DNA of 64,000 nucleotides from Fibrobacter sp. UWB15 (GTDB lineage: Bacteria > Fibrobacterota > Fibrobacteria > Fibrobacterales > Fibrobacteraceae), in NCBI RefSeq assembly GCF_900177705.1, contig NZ_FXBA01000005.1, positions 62,001-126,000 on the forward strand. The letters are read 5' to 3'. Below, piece by piece: positions 1 through 8,909 of this stretch. The translations under genes were made by a program, and so were the position numbers. Under the pieces are notes generated by a model, which saw nothing but the letters and a program-made list of their open reading frames with translations, was not told the DNA's origin and searched no databases. Each line of letters begins with the position of its first letter. Within the stretch, counting starts at the first letter, position 1.

Positions 1-3000
1 GCATCAATAAAGGAAACTTGATTCATCGCTGGGCGTTGAAGGATTCTTCTATAGCGGCAATCCAGGCGGGAAACTCGAAGGGGAGTGGTAACTACAGTAT
101 TGCCGATACAGTAATGATTAACGGAAAAATGGTTGCAGCAGTCAAGGGCTGTAGCTTTGCGGACAGGAGTAAGTTGGGGATTGACGATGCTTCTAACAGT
201 AATGCTCTTACGACTGTAGAAATGCAAAATACCGAATTTGCCTGGCGCATGAATGCCTGCAACGGAACTGTTGCAAATGGTGGTGGCTGGACTCAGTATG
301 GGAAGGGGTACCCTGTTTGGGCAGATGATGTTCACCATCCGATTTATAAACTCACGTTCTTGGATTCTGCGAAGGTTCTGAGTGTGAAGACCTATACGGT
401 TGGCTCCAGCTACACCGACGATTCTGGCCGTATTGTCGATATGCCTGAACCTCCGAATCCCGAAGATGCTGGCGAAGATGATTTGGAATTTGGCTATTGG
501 AGTGCGAAGGGTAAGGTCGTGTCTGCCAAGTCGATTGTGAATGCGGACGATAGCCTGTATGCGTTCTTTGTTGAAAAGGGTACGGAACCGGCATTGATTT
601 CGTTTGTGGTGGATGGAAACCGTATTGCTGATTACGTGCTGACTGGGGCGAGCCTTACGCTTACCTTACCTGATGCACCTAAGGCGGGACGTACTTTATT
701 GGGCTGGTATAATGACGAAACTCTGGTGGGAGCTGCAGGGGCGAGCAAGAAGTTTACTACAGCGATGACCTTAACTGCAAAATATGAAAGCCTTTACTAT
801 ACGATTCAATTCCTGGATCAGGGAACGGTCCTGCAACGAGACACTCTTGAATATGGTGAACTGCCGGTATTCAAAGGAAATGAACCCTCGCATGATGATT
901 ACACGTTTGTCGGCTGGACTCCAGAAGTGTCTACCGTGACAGGAGACGCTTCGTATTTTGCAACTTATTTTGACCCGAATGCTATTTCTTCTAGTGAAGA
1001 ATCCAGTAGTTCCATGCTCAGTTCTTCAAGTGCCGTGTCTAGTTCTTCTATAAAGTCTAGTTCTTCTGAAAAGCCGCTGAGTTCTGCGGCTCACGGTGAA
1101 GATTGGGTTGTTGATGCTCTTGGTGGAATGGGAAATTTCGATAGCACATGGAGTACTAAAGGATGGACGCTTCTCCCGACGAGTGCCAGTACCGGAAATA
1201 CAAAACTGGTCGAAAATGACGATGGTAATGTCGTTCTTCAGTTCTGGTCTAATTCTGGAAATACGAAACTTTATGCTATTCAGGCGAAATATCCCGTGTA
1301 TTTGCAGAAGGGGCATTCTTACAAGATTAAGGGGAGTGGCTACCTATACGATGACGTTACCTGGGATACTGTATATGTGGGACTGATGCAAAATGCTGAA
1401 CCGTACAATGTTTTTTACGAACATGTATTCAGTTTGAATGGGAAATTTGAGTCAGATGTATATAATCATTGCGATAATAGTCAGTCGGGTGCGTTCTATA
1501 TCAATGGTGGTAAACGCCTCGGCGGCTTTGCTATCGAGAATGTTTACGTCGAGGAACGTGAAATTCAGTGTCCCGGTACAGTGTATGCCTCGCAAATCGG
1601 TTTCCAGAAGGACGGCTTCAAGGAACTTGTTGTGGAGTATGGTTCCGGAGATCCGATTAAGTTTGTTGATGAATCGGGTAAGGTTGCTTTGACTGTTCCA
1701 TTAAGTGAACTATCAGATTATGTTCCGAGCGGACAATGGCTTAATCTTGCCGATTTCTCGGAACTTACAACCGAAGGTTCCTATACTGTTTTGCAGGGAT
1801 CTGATACGATTTACAGAAACTTGGTGGTTGGAGAGAAAACCTACGAAGAACTGCTAAAGGCTTCGCTAAAGTTCTTCTACTACCAGCGTGCATCGATGGA
1901 ATTGACCGAAGAATATGCTGGCTCTTACGCTCGTGCGGCGGGGCACCCCGATACTGCCGTGCATATTCATTCTTCTTCAGGAGACGAAGGCGTGATTGCG
2001 TCGCCGAAGGGTTGGTATGACGCGGGTGATTACGGAAAGTATACTGTCAATGCAGGCATTACGACTTATACGCTTCTTTCGTTGTATGAACATTTCCCCA
2101 AGTATTTTAAGGCTCTTAAGTGGAATATTCCTGCTGATGGCAATTTGCCTGATTTGCTTGCCGAAATCAAGTACAACTTGGATTGGATGCTTACGATGCA
2201 AGCAAAAGATGGTGGTGTTTACCATAAACTCTCGGGACTTGATTTTCCGAGTACGGTCATGCCGGCTAAGGATGATTCTGGAGCGCGCTATATCATTGGC
2301 AAAAGTGTGACTGCGACATATGATTTTGCCGGCGTGATGGCAGCCGCAGCCCGTGTATATAAGGATTACAATGCTTCGTACGCTTCAAAATGCCTTGCCG
2401 CCGCTGAATCGGCATTCCGTTGGGCGGAAAATCATCCGGGAAGCCTTTATCTGGCAAATCCGAAGAGCGTGAAAACGGGTGCTTATGAAGATTCAGATGC
2501 ATCTGATGAAGCTCAGTTTGCAGCGACAGAACTCTACGTTTCTACGGGAAATCCTGCGTACAAGAAGGAAGGCTCGTCGGGAAACGTCCCATCTTGGCAG
2601 AATGTTTATGGCCTTGCGACTTATGCAAAGTCAATTTACAAGGTTGATTTTGGTACGGGCGCTTATACGGACTTGATTGCGACAGCGGATAGAATGGTTC
2701 AATATGCGTCGAAGGGATTTGGTGTTCCGATGCAGTCTAGCGATTTCGTTTGGGGCTCCAATAGTGTTGCCGCGAATCAGGGTGTATGGCTATTGCAGGC
2801 TTATTACTTGACCGGCAAGAAGGAGTATTACAATACTGCGGTGAGGGCTCTTGATTACCTTGTTGGAAAGAATCCTCTTGGCATGAGCTATGTGACTGGA
2901 ATAGGAACAAATTCTCCGCAAAATCCGCATCACAGAATTTCTCAAGCTGATGGAGTCAAGACTCCTGTGCCTGGAATGTTGGTGGGGGGACCGCAGAAAA

Positions 3001-3800
3001 AGGATAATAGTGATGTTAGCACTAATTGTAGCTACTCTAGGACTTATCCGGCAACAGCTTATTATGACAATAGCTGTAGTTATGCAACCAATGAAGTGGC
3101 TATCAACTGGAATGCTCCTCTTGCTTACCTTGCGGGTGCTTTGGAAGCGCTTGCAACAGGCGAAGCTCCGACATTTGCCGAAATCCCTGTCTACACGGGA
3201 AGTTCTTCTTCTGTAACCTCTAGCTCGTCCGTGGTTCAGTCCAGCAGTTCTCAGGTGAAATCGAGCAGTTCTGTCGCACCTTCTAGTTCTTCAGTGACGT
3301 CCAGCTCGTCAGTGGCTACGTCCAGCAGCTCTCAGGCGAAATCGAGCAGTTCTGTCGCTCCTTCTAGTTCTTCAGTGAAGTCTAGCTCGTCTGTGGCTCC
3401 GTCCAGCAGTTCTCAGGCGAAATCGAGCAGCTCTGTCGCTCCTTCTAGCTCTTCAGTGAAGTCCAGCTCGTCTGTGGCTCCGTCCAGCAGCTCTGAGGCA
3501 AAATCGAGTAGCTCCGTTGCTTCGTCTAGTAGTTCCTCTGCAAAACAGGATGCGTCTTCGTCTTCGAAGGGAACGGATGTTGTCTGGAATGCTGTACGGC
3601 CTGCGTTCAACCTCGCGGTAAACGGTATGACTCTCACGCTGACAAACACGCAGGGTGGCGTTGTTCGCATCTTTGATGCGCTTGGTCACTTGGTTGCAGC
3701 CAAGCCACTTGCCGGAACAACGACAAGCATCACCCTGCAAACTCCGGGCAACTACATTGTTCGCGTGAACGGAATGAGCCAGAGCGTGACGCTCAAGTAA
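1..3800 (+). CDS. Modular GH9 endoglucanase, 5' end outside window
   Basis: Secreted cellulase hydrolysing beta-1,4-glucan. The frame is open from base 3 to the stop at 3798-3800, with in-frame codons before the first possible start (TTG at 18), so the protein continues upstream. Counting from TTG 18: an unassigned segment; about three InlB/B-repeat-like modules (~115-325, each ending in a GW/GY...LxAxY pattern); a Ser-rich linker (~329-362); a beta-sandwich resembling a CBM (~363-520); an Ig-like cellulase N-domain (~525-620); and the GH9 catalytic domain (~625-1045) with the WYDAGD catalytic Asp motif at 666-671, NPHHRIS near 969 and the NEVAINW Glu region near 1025. A second, tandemly repeated Ser linker and a ~70-residue C-terminal domain resembling a secretion/sorting tag (YIVRVNG...) follow. 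The GH9 call is secure. The CBM family and the secretion route are inferred. Confidence 0.93.
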   Translation, partial: INKGNLIHRWALKDSSIAAIQAGNSKGSGNYSIADTVMINGKMVAAVKGCSFADRSKLGIDDASNSNALTTVEMQNTEFAWRMNACNGTVANGGGWTQYGKGYPVWADDVHHPIYKLTFLDSAKVLSVKTYTVGSSYTDDSGRIVDMPEPPNPEDAGEDDLEFGYWSAKGKVVSAKSIVNADDSLYAFFVEKGTEPALISFVVDGNRIADYVLTGASLTLTLPDAPKAGRTLLGWYNDETLVGAAGASKKFTTAMTLTAKYESLYYTIQFLDQGTVLQRDTLEYGELPVFKGNEPSHDDYTFVGWTPEVSTVTGDASYFATYFDPNAISSSEESSSSMLSSSSAVSSSSIKSSSSEKPLSSAAHGEDWVVDALGGMGNFDSTWSTKGWTLLPTSASTGNTKLVENDDGNVVLQFWSNSGNTKLYAIQAKYPVYLQKGHSYKIKGSGYLYDDVTWDTVYVGLMQNAEPYNVFYEHVFSLNGKFESDVYNHCDNSQSGAFYINGGKRLGGFAIENVYVEEREIQCPGTVYASQIGFQKDGFKELVVEYGSGDPIKFVDESGKVALTVPLSELSDYVPSGQWLNLADFSELTTEGSYTVLQGSDTIYRNLVVGEKTYEELLKASLKFFYYQRASMELTEEYAGSYARAAGHPDTAVHIHSSSGDEGVIASPKGWYDAGDYGKYTVNAGITTYTLLSLYEHFPKYFKALKWNIPADGNLPDLLAEIKYNLDWMLTMQAKDGGVYHKLSGLDFPSTVMPAKDDSGARYIIGKSVTATYDFAGVMAAAARVYKDYNASYASKCLAAAESAFRWAENHPGSLYLANPKSVKTGAYEDSDASDEAQFAATELYVSTGNPAYKKEGSSGNVPSWQNVYGLATYAKSIYKVDFGTGAYTDLIATADRMVQYASKGFGVPMQSSDFVWGSNSVAANQGVWLLQAYYLTGKKEYYNTAVRALDYLVGKNPLGMSYVTGIGTNSPQNPHHRISQADGVKTPVPGMLVGGPQKKDNSDVSTNCSYSRTYPATAYYDNSCSYATNEVAINWNAPLAYLAGALEALATGEAPTFAEIPVYTGSSSSVTSSSSVVQSSSSQVKSSSSVAPSSSSVTSSSSVATSSSSQAKSSSSVAPSSSSVKSSSSVAPSSSSQAKSSSSVAPSSSSVKSSSSVAPSSSSEAKSSSSVASSSSSSAKQDASSSSKGTDVVWNAVRPAFNLAVNGMTLTLTNTQGGVVRIFDALGHLVAAKPLAGTTTSITLQTPGNYIVRVNGMSQSVTLK
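3199..3545 (+). repeat. In-gene tandem repeat encoding Ser-rich linker, 81-bp period
   Basis: Similar copies start near 3249, 3330, 3411 and 3492, exactly 81 bp (27 codons) apart. Each encodes four SSSS blocks separated by QAK, VAP, VK and VAP. The copies differ mostly at silent AGC/AGT/TCT/TCG positions. The segment links the GH9 domain to the C-terminal tag. Confidence 0.9.
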
Positions 3801-3807
3801 GCCAAAT

Positions 3808-3850
3808 AGCCCCTTAACGTTTGTTTTGGGGCTTTTCTGCAAAAGCCCCA
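3808..3850 (+). terminator. Terminator region after GH9 gene
   Basis: Two overlapping hairpins share the central GGGGCTTTT. AGCCCC (3808-3813) pairs with GGGGCT (3828-3833), followed by TTT. GGGGCTTTT (3828-3836) pairs perfectly with AAAAGCCCC across a CTGC loop. The structure separates the cellulase gene from the tol operon. Confidence 0.75.
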
Positions 3851-3928
3851 ATTTTGTAAACTTTTGTTTCTTACGATATTGTTGCAAATTTTACCTAGGA
3901 CCCCGGAATTTTTTCCGTGGTCTTTTGC

Positions 3929-3949
3929 TATATTGTTGTCAAACAACAA
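3929..3949 (+). promoter_or_regulatory. Putative tol-operon -10 with overlapping dyad
   Basis: TATATT at 3929-3934 is a -10-like box about 50 bp upstream of tolQ. Overlapping it is a perfect 7-bp dyad, TTGTTGT-CAA-ACAACAA (3933-3949), which would cover the predicted start point near 3941. No good -35 is visible. The operator role is inferred from position only. Confidence 0.35.
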
Positions 3950-3984
3950 GATACGAGTCTTTTTCCGGCTAACGGGAGGTGATT

Positions 3985-4677
3985 TTGAACAATTCGGTCC
4001 CTTTACTCCAAATGCTTACGCAGTCCGATATCGCGACCATCGTGATTTTGAGCATCTTGGCGGTCATGTCGCTCGGTTCGTGGGGCATTATCATCGTAAA
4101 GTACATCGTGAATATGAAAAACCAGCGCGCCAACGTGGTGTTTTTCCGTAAGTTCGTGAATGTGCGCCAGTTCGTGGAACTGCAGAGCCTTTGCGAAAAC
4201 GAAGATGACAGTGCGCTGAAGAGCCTCACGTCTGAAGTGCTGAAGGAAGCTTCCAAGTTCAGTAACTTTGTGAGCTATGACTCGATCCAGCATCGCGCCT
4301 CGCTCCTGGAAGATACTATCCAGCGTTCGATCGAAGGCCTGCGCCTGACCGAAGACCGCTACTTAGGCTTCTTGGCCACGTGCTCCAACCTCGCCCCGTT
4401 CTTCGGACTTTTGGGTACGGTTTGGGGAATTATGGTGGCCTTCTTCCAGATTGGTCAGCATGGTTCGGCAGACCTTACCGTGGTCGCCCCAGGTATCGCC
4501 ATGGCCTTGATTACCACGGTTGCAGGCCTTGTTGTTGCAATTCCTGCCTCTGCCGGTTATAACTACTTTACTGCCCGCAACGGTCAGAACGAAATTTCGT
4601 ACTTCAACTTTGGCTCCCAGGTGCTTAGTCTCTTTAAGCGCGGTGACTTGCTCGCCCTTGAAGAAGTGGCCGGCTAG
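3985..4677 (+). CDS. tolQ: Tol-Pal proton channel subunit TolQ (MotA/TolQ/ExbB family)
   Basis: Inner-membrane proton-channel subunit that energises the Tol-Pal system with TolR. It has three membrane segments in the family pattern: one N-terminal (~8-33), then a large cytoplasmic loop, then a pair (~130-160 and ~165-200) with the conserved GLLGTVWGIM and APGIAMALITT stretches. Start choice: GGGAGGTGA at 3974-3982 places TTG 3985 at proper spacing, whereas GTG 3979 lies inside the ribosome-binding site; ATG 4012 would also be possible. The length, about 230 aa, is normal. ExbB is the alternative name, but the tolR-tolA-tolB-pal genes that follow decide for TolQ. Confidence 0.92.
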   Translation: MNNSVPLLQMLTQSDIATIVILSILAVMSLGSWGIIIVKYIVNMKNQRANVVFFRKFVNVRQFVELQSLCENEDDSALKSLTSEVLKEASKFSNFVSYDSIQHRASLLEDTIQRSIEGLRLTEDRYLGFLATCSNLAPFFGLLGTVWGIMVAFFQIGQHGSADLTVVAPGIAMALITTVAGLVVAIPASAGYNYFTARNGQNEISYFNFGSQVLSLFKRGDLLALEEVAG

Positions 4678-4685
4678 GAGGCATA

Positions 4686-5096
4686 GTGAAGCGCAGTCGC
4701 GGAAAAGAACTTAAGCAGGAGATGAACCTCACGAACATGATCGATATCGTGTTCGCGATTCTGATTGTGTTCATCATTTCTGCACCACTCATGAGCCAGG
4801 GTGTCAAGGTGGACTTGCCTAAGGCAGAAGCACCGACCATGGAACAAGAAAAGCTTTTGAAGGTCTCGATCACTAAGAACGAGGAACTCTATATCGCCGA
4901 TATGATGGTGGATTTCGCGAGTTTCAACAATGTGTTCAAGTCGCTCTGGAATGGCGAGATGGCGGTGGTCATCAATGCCGACGAGTCTGTGAACTACGGC
5001 CTGGTGATGAAGGTGGTGACTCAGGTACAAAAGCTCGGAGTAACCAAACTCGGTTTCTTGACGATGAATCCCAAGGAAAGACCAGGGAAGAAATAG
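4686..5096 (+). CDS. tolR: Tol-Pal channel subunit TolR (ExbD family)
   Basis: Single-pass inner-membrane partner of TolQ. It has a short basic N-terminus, the family's membrane segment starting at NMIDIVFAILIVFII (with the proton-carrying Asp in the MID motif), and a periplasmic domain that opens with the usual PKAEAP-type stretch. The 136-aa length is typical. The GTG start lies 8 bp after the tolQ stop, preceded by AGGAGG overlapping that stop, so the two are translationally linked. The ExbD alternative is excluded by context. Confidence 0.92.
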   Translation: MKRSRGKELKQEMNLTNMIDIVFAILIVFIISAPLMSQGVKVDLPKAEAPTMEQEKLLKVSITKNEELYIADMMVDFASFNNVFKSLWNGEMAVVINADESVNYGLVMKVVTQVQKLGVTKLGFLTMNPKERPGKK

Positions 5097-5846
5097 GTGA
5101 GCGCAGAGAGAAACATCCAGTATTTTTCGTCTGACGATGACGGAATGATGGTGAAAATCATCGTATGTGCGGTGGTTTTCCATTTGCTCATTGCGGGCAT
5201 TTGTATTGCGTTCCATTTTGTGAATTTCAAGCACGAACCTGAACCGATTCCCGTGTTCGAAATGGTGCAGGTACAGCAGGCTGTACAGCCGCGTCCGCAG
5301 CCGCCGCGCCCTAAGCCGGTGGAGCCCAAACCGCCTGAACCCAAGCCGTTGGAACCGAAACCCAAGCCGGAACCTAAACCGAAGGTTGACCCGCAGCTGC
5401 CGCCCGAACCCAAGGTAGAGGAAAAACCGCCCGAACCTGAACCGGTGGAAGAACCGCAGCCGGAACCTGAACCGGAACCGCAGGATGATTTTGATGTAGA
5501 CGACCTGGATCTGCCGACATCGGTGGAGGCCCCGAGCCTGAACCCGGTCGGGTCTGTAGACATGGACCCGCTGATGCAAGTTTATCTGGAACGTTTAAAA
5601 CAAATTATTATGAGCAATTTCAATCCGCCCTCGAACTTGAACGTGCGTCGCGATGTAAAGACGACGGTGCAGTTTACGGTGGACCGCTTTGGTGGCATTA
5701 CGGCGATTACCCTCAAGCGCAGTTCTGGTAACAAAACCTGGGACCATTTGTCTGTGCGTGCGGTGCAGATTTCGAAGGTTCCGGAACTTCCGCCCAATTT
5801 TAGAGCCCCCTCGTTGGTGCTTCACTTTAATTTCACACCGAATTAA
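5097..5846 (+). CDS. tolA: TolA/TonB-like energy transducer
   Basis: Couples the TolQR motor to the outer membrane. It has one N-terminal membrane anchor (~15-40), a long Pro/Glu/Lys linker (~60-145, dominated by PEPKP and PEPEP), and a C-terminal TonB_C-like fold (~165-249) with the VQFTVDRFGGI and LPPNF pattern. The linker is TonB-like, unlike the Ala-rich helix of proteobacterial TolA. The position between tolR and tolB argues for the TolA role, but TonB is a fair alternative label. GTG 5097 directly abuts the tolR TAG stop. Confidence 0.82.
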   Translation: MSAERNIQYFSSDDDGMMVKIIVCAVVFHLLIAGICIAFHFVNFKHEPEPIPVFEMVQVQQAVQPRPQPPRPKPVEPKPPEPKPLEPKPKPEPKPKVDPQLPPEPKVEEKPPEPEPVEEPQPEPEPEPQDDFDVDDLDLPTSVEAPSLNPVGSVDMDPLMQVYLERLKQIIMSNFNPPSNLNVRRDVKTTVQFTVDRFGGITAITLKRSSGNKTWDHLSVRAVQISKVPELPPNFRAPSLVLHFNFTPN

Positions 5847-5906
5847 GGTGATTGTGGTCTGGGGTAGCGAAAAATTGTATTATATTGAACAAACAAGTGG
5901 ATTAGA

Positions 5907-7205
5907 ATGGAAAAAATGAGATTTCTTGTAAGCGTCGCTGCCTTTGCATTGGCCTTGCTGCCGGTGACATCGCACGCGACCATCGATACGATTGCCGTAG
6001 ACGTGGGTATTTCAGTCTTCAAGACGATGCCCATTGGCGTTGTTCCCTTTGCAGAAAAGAAGTCCATTGACTGGATCGAAGAAAAGCCGCATTTGATTGT
6101 GACTCGCGATGCAAACCTTTCTGGCCGCTTCGACGTGATTTCTTCGGACAAGTTTGACTTGCCGAAATTCAGTAAGGCCCATGCCAAGCATTACATTACG
6201 GGCAAGGTAACGCCTGTCGGCAAGATGCTGAAGGTGGAATGTTTCTTGTACGCATCTCAGACCAAGGATGTTCTGCTTGGTGAATCTTATACGGTAGAAC
6301 AGAAGGATATGCGCCGTGCCTTGCACCAGTTCTTTGACCAGGTGATTTACCGCCTGTGGGGCGAACGCGGCGTGGCCTCGACCAAGCTTGCCTATGTGTC
6401 CAAGATGGACGGCGTCAAGCAGGTGGTGGTGTCCGACTATGACGGATTCCATCGCAGCCAGATTACCCGCGATACGACCATTAGCATGATGCCTGTTTGG
6501 ATGAAGGGCAATGCCGGTCTTTATTATGTGAATTTCAAGACGCACCGTCCGAAGCTTTATTCCAAGACTTTTGGTGGCGTGGAAAAGTCGGTGTTCCCGC
6601 AGTTGGAACAGACTTATAGCCCGGCTGTGAACCCGAAGACTGGCGAGCTCTTGTTCTCGAGCACGGTGGACGGCAAGACGGATTTGTACATCGGTAACCC
6701 CGAAACGGGCAAGGCCAAGAAATTCGCTTACCTCAAGTCGAACCAGACGAGTCCGGCCTGGAGCCCGTATGCCTCGGAAGTGCTCTTTACGAGTGACCGT
6801 GGCGGTGGCCCGCAGATTTTTGCGATGAGCAAGGATGGTTCCGATTTGCGCCGTGTGACCTTTATGGGGCGCTATAACGAACGCGCCGCCTGGTCGCCCG
6901 AAGGAGACCGCATTGCCTACACCTCGATGGATGCCGGCCACATGAACATTTACACCTGCGCTCTCGACGGTTCTGACATTGTGCAGCTTACGAGTAACGC
7001 CGGTAACAACGAACACCCCACTTGGTCGCCCGATGGCAAACTGATTGCCTTTGCGAGCAACCGTAGTGGTTCGTACCAGATTTACATTATGAGAAAGGAC
7101 GGTTCCAACGTTACGCGAATCACCAATTCCGGTGAAAATACTTCGCCCACTTGGTCGTTCTTCTATGACGATTTTAAACAACCAAAAAAGGAAGGTAAAA
7201 AATGA
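5907..7205 (+). CDS. tolB: Tol-Pal system beta-propeller protein TolB
   Basis: Periplasmic protein that binds Pal and relays Tol motor activity. It has a signal peptide ending near SHA-T, a TolB N-terminal alpha/beta domain (~25-135) and a six-bladed WD40-like propeller (~145-425) with repeated (A/T)WSPDG(K/D)xIAFxS blades. The 432-aa length is normal. ATG 5907 and ATG 5916 are both possible; the second gives a tighter signal peptide. A TATATTGA box at 5881 may be an internal promoter. The stop overlaps the pal start (ATGA). Confidence 0.95.
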   Translation: MEKMRFLVSVAAFALALLPVTSHATIDTIAVDVGISVFKTMPIGVVPFAEKKSIDWIEEKPHLIVTRDANLSGRFDVISSDKFDLPKFSKAHAKHYITGKVTPVGKMLKVECFLYASQTKDVLLGESYTVEQKDMRRALHQFFDQVIYRLWGERGVASTKLAYVSKMDGVKQVVVSDYDGFHRSQITRDTTISMMPVWMKGNAGLYYVNFKTHRPKLYSKTFGGVEKSVFPQLEQTYSPAVNPKTGELLFSSTVDGKTDLYIGNPETGKAKKFAYLKSNQTSPAWSPYASEVLFTSDRGGGPQIFAMSKDGSDLRRVTFMGRYNERAAWSPEGDRIAYTSMDAGHMNIYTCALDGSDIVQLTSNAGNNEHPTWSPDGKLIAFASNRSGSYQIYIMRKDGSNVTRITNSGENTSPTWSFFYDDFKQPKKEGKK

Positions 7206-7789
7206 AGAACTTCGTTAAACTCGCTGTAGTGGCATCTGCCGCAGCCCTCTGCCTCGTTGCTTGCGCCAAGAAGCAGCAGCCCCAGACTGAACCGGATGCA
7301 GAACCGGCTCCGGCCGCGGTTGCTCCGGCTGCAGAACCTAATGCAGATTCCCTGGCAGCTGAACAGGCTCGCCTCGAAGCCGAACGCCTGGCTGCTGAAC
7401 GCGCCCGCTTGGAAGCTGAACGTGCCCGCTTGGAAGCACTCATCAACCAGATCATGAGCGAAGACGTTTACTTTGACTTTGACCGTTCTGAACTCACCGA
7501 AAAGGCTAAGGAACTCCTGGCTCAGGTGGGCGAACTCCTGATTAAGGAAGAACGCTTCACGATTACGATTGAAGGCCACACCGATGCTCGCGGTACCGAA
7601 GACTACAACTTCACTCTCGGTGCAAAGCGTGCCATGAAGGTGAAGGAATTCCTCGTTGCTTACGGCATTGACGCCAAGCGCATGGAATCGGTCAGCTACG
7701 GTAAGGAAGCTCCGAAGGTTGAAGGTGCAACCGAAGAAGCCTACTCCCAGAACCGTCGCGCCAACTTCCGCGTGAACATCAAGGAATAA
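7202..7789 (+). CDS. pal: Peptidoglycan-associated lipoprotein Pal
   Basis: Outer-membrane lipoprotein that binds peptidoglycan and TolB. The lipobox LVAC places the acylated Cys at about residue 21. Next come a Pro/Ala linker, a short helix of RLEAERLAAERA-type repeats (~58-82) and an OmpA-like domain (~90-190) with VYFDFDRSEL, the peptidoglycan-binding region IEGHTDARGTEDYN, and SQNRRANF. The coiled-coil insert makes it longer than enterobacterial Pal. It is translationally coupled to tolB. Confidence 0.95.
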   Translation: MKNFVKLAVVASAAALCLVACAKKQQPQTEPDAEPAPAAVAPAAEPNADSLAAEQARLEAERLAAERARLEAERARLEALINQIMSEDVYFDFDRSELTEKAKELLAQVGELLIKEERFTITIEGHTDARGTEDYNFTLGAKRAMKVKEFLVAYGIDAKRMESVSYGKEAPKVEGATEEAYSQNRRANFRVNIKE

Positions 7790-7805
7790 GATTCTTTAAA
7801 TTTCG

Positions 7806-7840
7806 TCCTCGTCTTGCCTGTTACTGCAGGCGAGGAATTT
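7806..7840 (+). terminator. Weak hairpin between pal and cpoB-like gene
   Basis: GCCTG-TTACTG-CAGGC is flanked by CTCG and GAGG and is followed by AATTTT. The U tract is poor. It may attenuate rather than terminate, since the next gene continues the same functional cluster. Confidence 0.35.
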
Positions 7841-7867
7841 TGCGGGTAATTAAAAAGAACTTGTTAT

Positions 7868-8812
7868 ATGAAAAACAAAAAATTGAACATCGTATTTCCC
7901 TTGCTTATGGTCGCAGCCCTGACGGGTTGTAGCCAGATGACGGTTCTCCGTACGCAGGAAATGAAGGCTGTCGGCGCTGAAGTTCAGGCCAACCTTGATT
8001 CTGTCGCTGTACGGCTTCAGGCTCAAAACGATTCTCTGCGTGCAGAACTTGATGCGGCTGAGCTTGCTCAAAAACGCATGCAGGCCGAAATCACTATGCT
8101 TTCTCGCCGCGTTGCAGACGAGTCCGAACGTAACGATTCCAGGCAAGAAGAAATTATCTACCGCTTGGATATGTTGCTCGGCAAGTCCGACAAGATCTTG
8201 GCGAAGAAGGTGGTCGTGAGCGGTGCGCCTGCAGCGCCCGTGTCCATGGATAGCCTGGAACGCGAAGCCGAAAAGCTCGTGGAAGCCGAAGCGATGTTCA
8301 ATACGGCCCGCTCCGATTACCATCGCGGTGAATTCAAGCTGGCCTACAGCGGTTTCAAGCAGGTTTATGAGCAAATGAAAGAAGGCGAACTCGCCGAGAA
8401 TTCGCTTTACTGGATGGCTCTCTGCCTGATTGATGTTGCCCAGGTTGACAAGGCGAAAAAGGTCTTTGCTCGCATGTCGGAAGCCTTCCCCGACGGCCAG
8501 AAGACCTGCCCCGCATTGTTCAAGCTTTCGGGCCTTTATGGCGAAGAATGCGACATCAACATGCAGAAGCAGTACTTGCAGAAGATTCTTTCTACCAAGT
8601 CTTGCGAAAAGTCTGCCGAATTCGAACAGGCTGCCGAAATGTTGCAGGAAATCTTGGAAAAAGAAGACAAGAAATCTGCCGGTGAACCTGTGGAAAGATG
8701 CGTGCCTGTGGTTCGCGAACCGGTCAAGCCGACCTCCCGCAAGTCGACGACCGATAATGCTTCTGAACCGACTGCAAGCGCAACGACCGAATCTACGGAA
8801 GCCGCTCTGTAA
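7868..8812 (+). CDS. CpoB/YbgF-like periplasmic lipoprotein with coiled coil and TPR
   Basis: This is the gene position of cpoB/ybgF in tol-pal clusters, whose product coordinates peptidoglycan synthesis with constriction. The lipobox is ALTGC (Cys about 22). Residues ~35-105 form a coiled coil rich in QAQND/RAEL patterns, and residues ~140-260 form TPR-like helices (AEAMFNTARSDYHRGEF, NSLYWMALC). The Ser/Thr-rich tail (~275-314) looks disordered. Lipidation is unlike E. coli CpoB, which is soluble. The domain order fits but similarity is inferred from pattern, so no symbol is given. Confidence 0.75.
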   Translation: MKNKKLNIVFPLLMVAALTGCSQMTVLRTQEMKAVGAEVQANLDSVAVRLQAQNDSLRAELDAAELAQKRMQAEITMLSRRVADESERNDSRQEEIIYRLDMLLGKSDKILAKKVVVSGAPAAPVSMDSLEREAEKLVEAEAMFNTARSDYHRGEFKLAYSGFKQVYEQMKEGELAENSLYWMALCLIDVAQVDKAKKVFARMSEAFPDGQKTCPALFKLSGLYGEECDINMQKQYLQKILSTKSCEKSAEFEQAAEMLQEILEKEDKKSAGEPVERCVPVVREPVKPTSRKSTTDNASEPTASATTESTEAAL

Positions 8813-8834
8813 TAGTTCAAAAACTTTCAAAACG

Positions 8835-8870
8835 AAAACTCCGACGATTGCCTCGCCGGAGTTTTTCTTT
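8835..8870 (+). terminator. Terminator closing the tol-pal cluster
   Basis: AACTCCG pairs with CGGAGTT (loop about 14 nt) and is followed by TTTTTCTTTT. It is a classic intrinsic terminator on the plus strand, just before convergent murA. Confidence 0.85.
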
Positions 8871-8871
8871 T

Positions 8872-8909
8872 AACAGCCTACAGTCTACTGTCTACTTCCT
8901 ACTGTCTAC
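8872..8909. repeat. Heptameric repeat, family A (locus 1)
   Basis: Consecutive 7-mers AGTCTAC, TGTCTAC, TTCCTAC and TGTCTAC follow an AGCCTAC start. The array ends on the murA stop codon (8906-8908). Confidence 0.8.
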
